This document shows, in pieces, positions 7,617-14,607 of a DNA stretch of 32,753 bases. The notes beneath the pieces are model-generated. The model did not search any database. It saw only the letters and a program-made list of their open reading frames with translations, and was not told the DNA's origin. A program made the position numbers and the translations under genes. Position 1 is the stretch's first letter. Each line of letters opens with the position of its first letter. Origin of the DNA: Pseudomonadota bacterium (GTDB taxonomy: Bacteria > Pseudomonadota > Gammaproteobacteria > Burkholderiales > Burkholderiaceae_C); NCBI GenBank assembly GCA_963204815.1, contig CAUJHQ010000084.1:1-32753 (forward strand). Reading direction: 5' to 3'.

Positions 7617-8933
7617 TCAGCTCTGGCAGTCCGCCGGCGCGCGCCGCTGCAGCTTCTTCTCGGCCGCGTACTTGTCGGCGGCGGCGCGGATCATCGGCTT
7701 CAGGATCGCCTCGTCGGCCTGGTACCAGTCGGACGAGAAGCCCCACTTGGCGCCGTCCCAGGTGTGGATGCGCGCCCAGGTCGAGCCCATGTGGTCCTGG
7801 CACGAGGTGCTCACCGGCCGCATCACGCCGGCGAAGCCCAGCGCGTCGAGCTTCTTCTGGTCGAGCGACAGGTTCTCCAGGCCCCAGCGCACCTGCTCGG
7901 CGGTCATGACCTTGCCCTTGCCGAAGCGCTCCTGCGCGCGGCGCACCGCTTCCACGCCGAGCATCTGGATGATCAGGCCGCGCATGTACAGCACCGAGCC
8001 CACTTCGTCCTTCGGGCCGGAGCCCTGGCCCTTGTCATGGACGTGCTTCAGGATGTCCTGCACGACCTTGGCGTTGCGGTCGGCGCCGTGCTGCAGCGCG
8101 AGCGCGTTGTAGCCCTTGGCACCGTCGCCGACGTCCTTCACGTCCGGCTCGGCGCCGGCCCACCACACGCCGTACATCTTGTCGCGCGGGTAGCCGGTGG
8201 CCTGCGCTTCCTTCAGTGCGGTGCTGTTCATCACGCCCCAGCCCCACAGCAGCACGTAGTCCGGGCGGCTCTGGCGCACCTGCAGCCAGGCGGCCTTCTG
8301 CTCGACGCCCGGCGCCGTCACCGGCACCAGCTGCAGGTCGAAGCCGTGCGTCTTGCTGCGCTCGGTCAGCAGCGGGATCGGCTCCTTGCCGAACGGGCTG
8401 TCGTGGTAGACGAGGGCGATCTTCTTGCCCTTGAGCTTGTCGAGCCCGCCTTCCTTCTTGCCGATGTGCTGGATGATGACGTCGGCACCGGTCCAGTAGC
8501 TGCCCAGGATCGGGAAGTTCCACTTGAACACGCCGCCGTCCTGGCTGGCCGCGAGGCCGTAGCCGACGGTGATGAGCGGGATCTTGTCGCCCGGCGCCTT
8601 GTCGGTCAGCGCGAAGGTGATGCCGGTGGACTGCGGGTCGAACAGCGTGTTGGTCTTGCCCTTCAGGCGCTCGTAGCACTCGACGCCCTTGTCGGTGGCG
8701 TAGCCGGTCTCGCATTCCTCGAACGTGATCTTCACGCCGTTGATGCCGCCGTCGCGCGCGTTGATGAGCTTCAGGTAGTCCTGCTTGCCGTTCGCCCACG
8801 GCGTGCCATTGGGCGCGTAGGGGCCGGTGCGGTAGGCCAGCAGCGGGAAGAACTGTTCCTTCGCCTGGGCGAAGGCAGAGCCGCCGGCCGCCAGCAAGGC
8901 GGCGGCAGCCAGGGTGAGCGAGGCGAGTTTCAT
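7617..8933 (-). CDS. Periplasmic substrate-binding protein of liv-type ABC importer
   Basis: A 438-aa receptor of the Peripla_BP_6 (LivK-like) family. The signal peptide [23 protein letters not shown] is cleaved near AFAQ-AKEQ. The mature protein shows GVKITFEECETGYATDKGVECYERL, a cysteine pair region, and ADVIIQHIGKKEGGLDKLKGKKIALVYHD, typical of receptors linked with acyl-CoA ligases rather than of the classical 370-aa LivK. GGAG lies 6 nt before the ATG. It is followed by a strong hairpin and livF. The ligand is unknown; aromatic or other carboxylates are likely from context. Confidence 0.9.
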   Translation of the reverse strand: MKLASLTLAAAALLAAGGSAFAQAKEQFFPLLAYRTGPYAPNGTPWANGKQDYLKLINARDGGINGVKITFEECETGYATDKGVECYERLKGKTNTLFDPQSTGITFALTDKAPGDKIPLITVGYGLAASQDGGVFKWNFPILGSYWTGADVIIQHIGKKEGGLDKLKGKKIALVYHDSPFGKEPIPLLTERSKTHGFDLQLVPVTAPGVEQKAAWLQVRQSRPDYVLLWGWGVMNSTALKEAQATGYPRDKMYGVWWAGAEPDVKDVGDGAKGYNALALQHGADRNAKVVQDILKHVHDKGQGSGPKDEVGSVLYMRGLIIQMLGVEAVRRAQERFGKGKVMTAEQVRWGLENLSLDQKKLDALGFAGVMRPVSTSCQDHMGSTWARIHTWDGAKWGFSSDWYQADEAILKPMIRAAADKYAAEKKLQRRAPADCQS

Positions 8934-8958
8934 GCTTGTCTCCGGGGGAAGGACACTG

Positions 8959-10035
8959 CTAGTGAGGGAAAGGCCAAAGCCGCAGCTTCTCTTTGGCCGT
9001 GGACCACAGGCGGGCGATGCCGTGCGGCTCGACGATGAGGAAGAAGACGATCAGCGCGCCGAAGATCATCGCCACCGCGTGCGAGATCGTCGCCGTGTCG
9101 ACGTTGAAGCCGAACAGCTGCCCCAGCATCGGCAGGAACAGGTCGAGCGCGATCGGCAGGATGACGATGAACGCGGCACCGAAGAAGCTGCCCATGATCG
9201 ACCCCAGGCCGCCGATGATCACCATGAAGAGCAGCTGGAACGAGCGGTCGATGTTGAACGCCGCCGGCTCCCACGAGCCCAGGTAGACGAACGCCCAAAG
9301 CGCGCCGGCGACGCCGACGATGAACGAGCTCACCGCGAAGGCCGTGAGCTTGGCGTACACCGGCCGGATGCCGATGACGGCGGCGGCGACGTCCATGTCG
9401 CGGATCGCCATCCACTCGCGGCCGATGTGGCTGCGCACGAGGTTCTTCGCCAGCACCGCGAAGACGGTGAGGAAGGCGAGGCAGAACAGGTACTTCTGCA
9501 CCGGCGTCTCGATCGTCAGGCCCAGCACCTGCAGGCCGGCCACGCTGACCGAGCCCGAGCTCGAGTCGTTCGTGACCCACTTCAGGCGCAGCGCCGACCA
9601 GTCGACGAAGAACTGCGCCGCCAGCGTGGCCACCGCGAGGTACAGGCCCTTGATGCGCAGGCTGGGGATGCCGAACAGCACGCCGACTACGGTGGCGCAC
9701 AGGCCGCCGCCGAGCAGCGCCACGATGAGCGGCATGCCCTCGATGCGCACCTGCAGGTTGTAGGCCGCGTAGGCCCCCACCGCCATGAAGGCGCCGGTGC
9801 CCAGCGAGATCTGCCCGCAGTAGCCCACCAGGATGTTCAGCCCCAGCGCGGCGAGCGCCAGGATCAGGAACGGGATCAGGATGGCGCGCAGCATGTACTC
9901 GTCGGCCAGCATCGGCACGCCGATGGCGGCGAAGGCGACGAGCAACCAGATCGCGAGGCGGTCCTGCGCGATCGGGAAGACCTGCTGGTCGGCGCTGTAG
10001 CTGGTCTTGAACTGACCGTTCTCTCTGTACAGCAT
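8959..10035 (-). CDS. livM: Branched-chain-type ABC permease LivM
   Basis: A 358-aa inner-membrane permease. After a polar start it has eight to ten hydrophobic segments and the LivM-family hallmark YCGQISLGTGAFMAVGAYAAY, plus GREWMAIRDMDVAAAVIGI, the cytoplasmic loop that docks the ATPase, and YLGSWEPAAFNIDRSFQLL near the C-terminus. It begins 3 nt after the stop of livH. It should pair with LivH to form the translocation pore. Confidence 0.93.
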   Translation of the reverse strand: MLYRENGQFKTSYSADQQVFPIAQDRLAIWLLVAFAAIGVPMLADEYMLRAILIPFLILALAALGLNILVGYCGQISLGTGAFMAVGAYAAYNLQVRIEGMPLIVALLGGGLCATVVGVLFGIPSLRIKGLYLAVATLAAQFFVDWSALRLKWVTNDSSSGSVSVAGLQVLGLTIETPVQKYLFCLAFLTVFAVLAKNLVRSHIGREWMAIRDMDVAAAVIGIRPVYAKLTAFAVSSFIVGVAGALWAFVYLGSWEPAAFNIDRSFQLLFMVIIGGLGSIMGSFFGAAFIVILPIALDLFLPMLGQLFGFNVDTATISHAVAMIFGALIVFFLIVEPHGIARLWSTAKEKLRLWPFPH

Positions 10036-10038
10036 GGT

Positions 10039-10968
10039 TCAGACCCGATCGATGATCTTCTCGCCGAACAGCCCCTGCGGCCGCACGAGGAGAACGAAGA
10101 GCACAAGCACGTAGGCGAACCAGATCTCGATGCCGCCGCCGATCATGCTGCCGAGGTAGACCTCGGACACCTTCTCGCCGACGCCGATGATCAGCCCGCC
10201 GATGATGGCGCCGGGCACGCTGGTGAGGCCGCCGAGGATGACGACCGGCAGCGCCTTCAGCGCCACCAGCGAGAGCGAGAACTGCACGCCCAGCTTGCTG
10301 CCCCAGATGATGCCGGCCACCAGCGCGACGAAGCCCGCCACGCTCCAGACGATGACCCAGATGCGGTTGAGCGGGATGCCGATGCTCTGCGCCGCCTGGT
10401 GGTCGTCGGCCACGGCGCGCAGCGCGCGGCCGGTGGCGGTGTACTGGAAGAAGGCCGACAGCGCGATCACCAGCGCAGCGGCGATGCCGGCCGCGTAGAG
10501 GTCTTCCTTGTTCACCAGCACGCCGCCCTGGAACACGCTCTCGAGCAGGAAGATCGGGTCCTTCGGCATGCCGATGTCGATCTTGTAGATCGCGCTGCCG
10601 AACAGCGTCTGGCCGAAGCCGTCGAGGAAGTAGGTGATGCCCAGCGTGGCCATCAGCAGCGTGATGCCTTCCTGGTTGACGAGCTTGCCGAGCACCAGGC
10701 GCTCGATCAGCCAGGCCACGATGACCATCACCACCATCGCGCCGGCGAACGCGAGGATGTTCGCGAGCACCTTGTTGTCGAAGCCCAGCAGCGCCGGGAT
10801 CCACTCGGAGAAGCGCGCCATCGCGAGCGCCGCGAACAGCACCATCGCGCCCTGCGCGAAGTTGAAGACGCCGCTCGCCTTGAAGATCAGCACGAAGCCG
10901 AGCGCGATCAGCGAATACAGCATGCCGGCCATCAGGCCGCCCATCAGTGTTTCCAGGAAGAAGGCCAT
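10039..10968 (-). CDS. livH: Branched-chain-type ABC permease LivH
   Basis: A 309-aa inner-membrane permease with about eight helices. Typical LivH features are the N-terminal LMAGMLYSLIALGFVLIFKASGVFNFAQGAM and the ATPase-docking loop TGRALRAVADDHQAAQSIGI. The gene lies 9 bp behind livG and directly ahead of livM, the standard order. Length and motifs are normal for the family. Confidence 0.93.
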   Translation of the reverse strand: MAFFLETLMGGLMAGMLYSLIALGFVLIFKASGVFNFAQGAMVLFAALAMARFSEWIPALLGFDNKVLANILAFAGAMVVMVIVAWLIERLVLGKLVNQEGITLLMATLGITYFLDGFGQTLFGSAIYKIDIGMPKDPIFLLESVFQGGVLVNKEDLYAAGIAAALVIALSAFFQYTATGRALRAVADDHQAAQSIGIPLNRIWVIVWSVAGFVALVAGIIWGSKLGVQFSLSLVALKALPVVILGGLTSVPGAIIGGLIIGVGEKVSEVYLGSMIGGGIEIWFAYVLVLFVLLVRPQGLFGEKIIDRV

Positions 10969-10977
10969 GGCGCGCTT

Positions 10978-11763
10978 TCAGTGGCTGGTGCCGAGGTAGG
11001 CACTGATGACCTCGGGATTGCTGCGCACCTCGTCGGGTGTGCCGTCGCCGATCTTCTTGCCGTAGTCGAGCACGACCACGCGGTCGGAGATGTCCATCAC
11101 GACGCCCATGTCGTGCTCGATCAGCACGATGGTGGTGCCGTACTCGTCGTTGACGTCGAGGATGAAGCGGCTCATGTCCTGCTTCTCTTCGACGTTCATG
11201 CCGGCCATCGGCTCGTCGAGCAGCAGCACGGTGGGTTCCATCGCGAGCGCGCGGCCGAGGTCGACGCGCTTCTGCAGGCCGTAGGGCAGGCGGCCGACCG
11301 GCGTCTTGCGGTAGGCCTGGATCTCGAGGAAGTCGATGATGCGTTCGACGAACTCGCGGTGCGCCATCTCCTCGCGCTCGGCGGCACCCCAGCGGATGGC
11401 CTGCTGGAAGAGGTTGCTCTTCATGTGCAGGTTGCGCCCGGTCATGATGTTGTCGAGCACGCTCATGCCCTTGAACAGCGCCAGGTTCTGGAAGGTGCGG
11501 GCGATGCCCATCTCCGCCACCTGGCGGCTGTTCATGTGGGCGAAGGTCTGGCCGCGGAAGCTGATCTGGCCTTCCTGCGGCGAGTACACGCCGTTGATGC
11601 AGTTCAGCATGCTGCTCTTGCCGGCGCCGTTCGGGCCGATGATGGCGCGCACCTCGTGCTCGCGCACGTTGAAGCTGATGTCCGTGAGCGCCTTCACGCC
11701 GCCGAAGCGCAGGCTGATGTTCTTGACGTCGAGGATGACGTCGCCGATCTTTCGCTCTGCCAT
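10978..11763 (-). CDS. livG: Branched-chain-type ABC transporter ATPase LivG
   Basis: A 261-aa ATPase. Walker A is GPNGAGKS (43-50); the signature is LPYGLQKRVDLGRAL, the LPYG form usual in LivG; Walker B is VLLLDEPMAGMN; the switch is LIEHDMGVVM. ARTFQNLALFKGMSVLDN marks the Q-loop region. The ATG overlaps the stop of the upstream acyl-CoA synthetase by one base (TGATG), so the two are translationally coupled. It acts with LivF. Confidence 0.95.
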   Translation of the reverse strand: MAERKIGDVILDVKNISLRFGGVKALTDISFNVREHEVRAIIGPNGAGKSSMLNCINGVYSPQEGQISFRGQTFAHMNSRQVAEMGIARTFQNLALFKGMSVLDNIMTGRNLHMKSNLFQQAIRWGAAEREEMAHREFVERIIDFLEIQAYRKTPVGRLPYGLQKRVDLGRALAMEPTVLLLDEPMAGMNVEEKQDMSRFILDVNDEYGTTIVLIEHDMGVVMDISDRVVVLDYGKKIGDGTPDEVRSNPEVISAYLGTSH

Positions 11764-13697
11764 CACGCTGCTCGCTTCACGGCCGGGAAGGTCTTCACGT
11801 CCACCACCTTCAGCGTGGCGCTCACGCTGCCGGTGCGGCCGTCCTCGAACTTCACCGCGGTCTCGATGAACTGCTCGCTCCTGCCGCCGTACAGCGCGTC
11901 GACCAGCACCTGGTACTTGTCGTTGATGAAGTTGCGCTTGACCTTGCGCGTGCGCGTCATCTCGCCGTCGTCGGCGTCGAGTTCCTTGTGCAGCACGATG
12001 AAGCGGCTGACCTGGCTGCCGGCCAGGCGTTCGTCCTGCGCAAGGTCGGCATTGACCTTCTCGACGCAGTCGCGCACCAGTTCCAGCACCTCGGGCTTGC
12101 CGGCGAGGTCGGTGTAGCCGGCGTAGGGCAGGTTGCGCCGCTCGGCCCAGTTGCCCACCGCCTCGAAGTCGATGTTGACGAAGGCGCAGACCTTCTCGCG
12201 CCGGTCGCCGAAGGCCACCGCTTCCTTGATGTGCGGGAAGAACTTCAGCTTGTTCTCGATGTACTTGGGCGCGAACATGCTGCCGTCGGCGAGCCGCCCG
12301 ACGTCCTTCGCGCGGTCGATGATCTTCAGGTGCCCGCTGGCGTCCAGGAAGCCGGCGTCGCCGGTGTGGTACCAGCCGTCGGCCGTCAGCACCTCGGCCG
12401 TCGCCGCCGGGTTCTTGTAGTACTCCTTCAGCAGGCCCGGGCTCTTCACCAGGATCTCGCCGCTGTCGGCGAGCTTGATCTCGACGCCTTCGATCGGCAC
12501 GCCCACCGTGTCGGCCTTGACCTCGTGGTCGGGCTGCAGGCAGACGAACACTGCGGTCTCGGTGCTGCCGTAGAGCTGCTTCAGGTTGATGCCGATCGAG
12601 CGGTAGAACGTGAACAGGTCGGGGCCGATCGCCTCGCCCGCGGTGTAGGCCACGCGCACGCGCGAGAAGCCCAGCGTGTTGCGCAGCGGGCCGTAGACGA
12701 ACAGGTTGCCCAGCGCGTACTTCAGGCGGTCGAGCGCGCCCACGGCCACGCCGTCCAGCACCTTCGGGCCGACGCGGCGCGCCACGTCCATCGCGCGGTG
12801 GAACATCCAGCGCTTGATGGCGCCGGCGTCTTCCATGCGGATGGTCACGCTGGTGAGCAGGCCTTCGAAGATGCGCGGCGGCGCGAAGTAGTAGGTGGGC
12901 CCGATCTCCTTCAGGTCGATCATCACCGTGGCCGCGCTCTCCGGGCAGTTCACCACGTAGCCGCAGGCCAGCCACTGCGCGTAGCTGAAGATGTTCTGGC
13001 CGACCCAGGCCGGCGGCAGGTAGGCCAGCACCTCCTCGCGCTCGGTCAGCTTGTCGAAGTTCTTGCCGGCGTTGGCGCGGTCGAGCAGCGTGAAGTGGGT
13101 GTGCACCACGCCCTTCGGGTTGCCGGTGGTGCCGCTGGTGAAGAACATCGCCGCCACGTCCTGCGGCTGCGTCTGCGCGAGCGCGGCGTCGAACGCGCCG
13201 GGGTGGGCGGCGTCCCAGGCGCGGCCGGCCTCGATCAGCGCGTCGATCGACGCCAGGCCCGGCTCGTCGTAGCTGCGCAGGCCGCGCGGGTCGTCGTACC
13301 AGATGCGCGCGATCTGCGGGCACTGATCGCGCAGCTCGACCATCTTGTCGACCTGTTCCTGGTCCTCGACGATGGCCCAGGCGATCTCGGCGTTGTTGAT
13401 CGGGAACACGTACTCGGCGGCGACGGCGTCCTGGTACAGCGGCACCGGCACGGCGCCGAGCGCCTGCGTGGCCAGCATCGCGGCGTACAGGCGCGGCCGG
13501 TTGTCGCCGACGATGACGAGGTGGTCGCCACGCTTCACGCCGGCCTCGGCCAGGCCGCCGGCCAGCGCGCGCACCAGCGTGGCCAGATCCGCCCAGGTGA
13601 GCGTCTGCCAGATGCCGTACACCTTCTCGCGCAACGCCGCCGCCTGCGGTCGTGCCTTCGCGTGTTCGAGCATCAGACGGGGGAACGTCGTCTGCAC
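11763..13697 (-). CDS. AMP-dependent acyl-CoA synthetase (long-chain/FadD15-like)
   Basis: A 644-aa adenylate-forming enzyme that makes an acyl-AMP and then an acyl-CoA. The P-loop is FTSGTTGNPKG (186-196), the A5 motif YGSTE (376-380) and the A7 motif DGWYHTGD (441-448), followed by the hinge IIDRAKDVGRLADGSMFAP. The long C-terminal domain with an insertion fits the FadD15/FAA-like synthetases rather than the 520-aa aryl-CoA ligases. The start is the GTG at 13697, with AAGGAG 7 nt upstream; an in-frame ATG at 13784 would run through the promoter. It is the first gene of the operon and divergent from the Crp/Fnr gene. It presumably activates the substrate brought in by the liv importer. Confidence 0.92.
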   Translation of the reverse strand: MQTTFPRLMLEHAKARPQAAALREKVYGIWQTLTWADLATLVRALAGGLAEAGVKRGDHLVIVGDNRPRLYAAMLATQALGAVPVPLYQDAVAAEYVFPINNAEIAWAIVEDQEQVDKMVELRDQCPQIARIWYDDPRGLRSYDEPGLASIDALIEAGRAWDAAHPGAFDAALAQTQPQDVAAMFFTSGTTGNPKGVVHTHFTLLDRANAGKNFDKLTEREEVLAYLPPAWVGQNIFSYAQWLACGYVVNCPESAATVMIDLKEIGPTYYFAPPRIFEGLLTSVTIRMEDAGAIKRWMFHRAMDVARRVGPKVLDGVAVGALDRLKYALGNLFVYGPLRNTLGFSRVRVAYTAGEAIGPDLFTFYRSIGINLKQLYGSTETAVFVCLQPDHEVKADTVGVPIEGVEIKLADSGEILVKSPGLLKEYYKNPAATAEVLTADGWYHTGDAGFLDASGHLKIIDRAKDVGRLADGSMFAPKYIENKLKFFPHIKEAVAFGDRREKVCAFVNIDFEAVGNWAERRNLPYAGYTDLAGKPEVLELVRDCVEKVNADLAQDERLAGSQVSRFIVLHKELDADDGEMTRTRKVKRNFINDKYQVLVDALYGGRSEQFIETAVKFEDGRTGSVSATLKVVDVKTFPAVKRAA

Positions 13698-13753
13698 CGT
13701 TTGTCTCCTTGCGCTCGATTGACTAACATTCTGGTCATAGGTTTGACGCCGTG

Positions 13754-13771
13754 TTGTCGTTTGCCCGACAA
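13754..13771. promoter_or_regulatory. CRP/CooA-like operator in divergent promoter region
   Basis: TTGTCG-TTTGCC-CGACAA is an 18-bp inverted repeat with 6-bp arms. The inner TGTCG-N6-CGACA has the geometry of Crp-family sites (TGTGA-N6-TCACA for Crp) with changed central bases. It lies about 57 bp upstream of the synthetase start and 37 bp upstream of the Crp/Fnr gene start. Binding by that neighbouring regulator is inferred. Confidence 0.6.
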
Positions 13772-13807
13772 ACCTAGGGTCCACCCTGATCGGTCTTTCC
13801 CTGAACG

Positions 13808-14527
13808 ATGACGCCCGCCTCCACCACCGCGCTCGCCTCGCGCTCGCGTGCCGCCAGTCGCGACGAACTGCAGAGCATCCCCTGGCTCGACCGCCTCGAC
13901 GCGGCCGAGCGCGAGCGTGTCATCGCCGACATGCGCGTCGTCAACGTCAAGCCGGGCGAGCTGGTGTGCCGCGTCGGGCGGCCGGTGACCTACTGGTTCG
14001 GCCTCATCGACGGCCTGCTGAAGATGAGCAACGACACCGCGCTCGGCATGCCGATCACGTTCACCGGCATGCCGCCCGGCGGCTGGTTCGGCGAAGGCAC
14101 GGTGCTCAAGCGCGAGAGCTACCGCTACAACATCCAGGCGCTGCGCAAGAGCGTGGTCGCCGGCATCACGGTCGACACCTTCCACTGGCTGCTCGACCGC
14201 AGCATCCCGTTCAACCGCTACATCACGATGCAGCTGAACGAGCGGCTGGGCCAGTTCATCGCCGCGCGCGAGATCGACCGCATGACGAGCCCCGATGACC
14301 GCGTGGCGCGCAGCCTGGCGTCGCTGTTCCATCCGGTGCTGTACCCGGGCGTCGGCGAGCTGCTGCGCATCACGCAGCAGGAGCTGGGCTACCTGGTCGG
14401 CCTGTCGCGCCAGCGCGTGAACGAGGCGCTGGCGGCGCTGCAGGCGGCGGGCGCGATCCGCGTCGAGTACGGCGGCGTGCGCGTGCTCGACCTCGAACGC
14501 CTGCGCGGCTGGCGCAGCGGCACCTGA
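13808..14527 (+). CDS. Crp/Fnr family transcriptional regulator
   Basis: A 239-aa regulator with an N-terminal cyclic-nucleotide-binding-like beta-barrel (about residues 25-125), a dimer helix (about 130-158) and a winged helix at the C-terminus (about 165-235). The recognition helix lies in LGYLVGLSRQRVNEALAALQ. It has a single cysteine (C54), so it cannot carry an Fnr-type 4Fe-4S cluster. The strict cAMP pocket motif (RAATV-type) is not obvious either. The effector may be an acyl-CoA, an acid, heme or nothing. It stands divergent from the acyl-CoA synthetase/liv operon with a Crp-like palindrome between, so it is the likely operon regulator. The start codon is plausible but has only a weak ribosome site. 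Confidence 0.92.
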   Translation: MTPASTTALASRSRAASRDELQSIPWLDRLDAAERERVIADMRVVNVKPGELVCRVGRPVTYWFGLIDGLLKMSNDTALGMPITFTGMPPGGWFGEGTVLKRESYRYNIQALRKSVVAGITVDTFHWLLDRSIPFNRYITMQLNERLGQFIAAREIDRMTSPDDRVARSLASLFHPVLYPGVGELLRITQQELGYLVGLSRQRVNEALAALQAAGAIRVEYGGVRVLDLERLRGWRSGT

Positions 14528-14539
14528 GTCCGGCAGGGA

Positions 14540-14560
14540 ACCCGCGCGCAGTGCGCGGGT
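14540..14560 (+). terminator. GC hairpin downstream of the Crp/Fnr gene
   Basis: ACCCGCGC-GCAGT-GCGCGGGT is a perfect 8-bp stem 12 bp after the regulator's stop. No T-run follows, so intrinsic termination is uncertain. Confidence 0.4.
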
Positions 14561-14607
14561 CCATGGTGCGGCCTACACTCGCCCGCTTCGCGTTGCCGCC
14601 TGCCGCC

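Noticed and set aside
8914..12117. A 1067-codon open frame on the plus strand, opposite the liv genes
   Set aside because: It is antisense to genes with clear motifs, its protein is low-complexity and rich in His, Asp, Arg and Gln, and such frames are expected at this GC content.
13734..13739. TATGAC on the minus strand as a -10 for the synthetase operon
   Set aside because: Weak match with no good -35, and spacing to the palindrome is about 35 rather than 41.5; not supported well enough to list.
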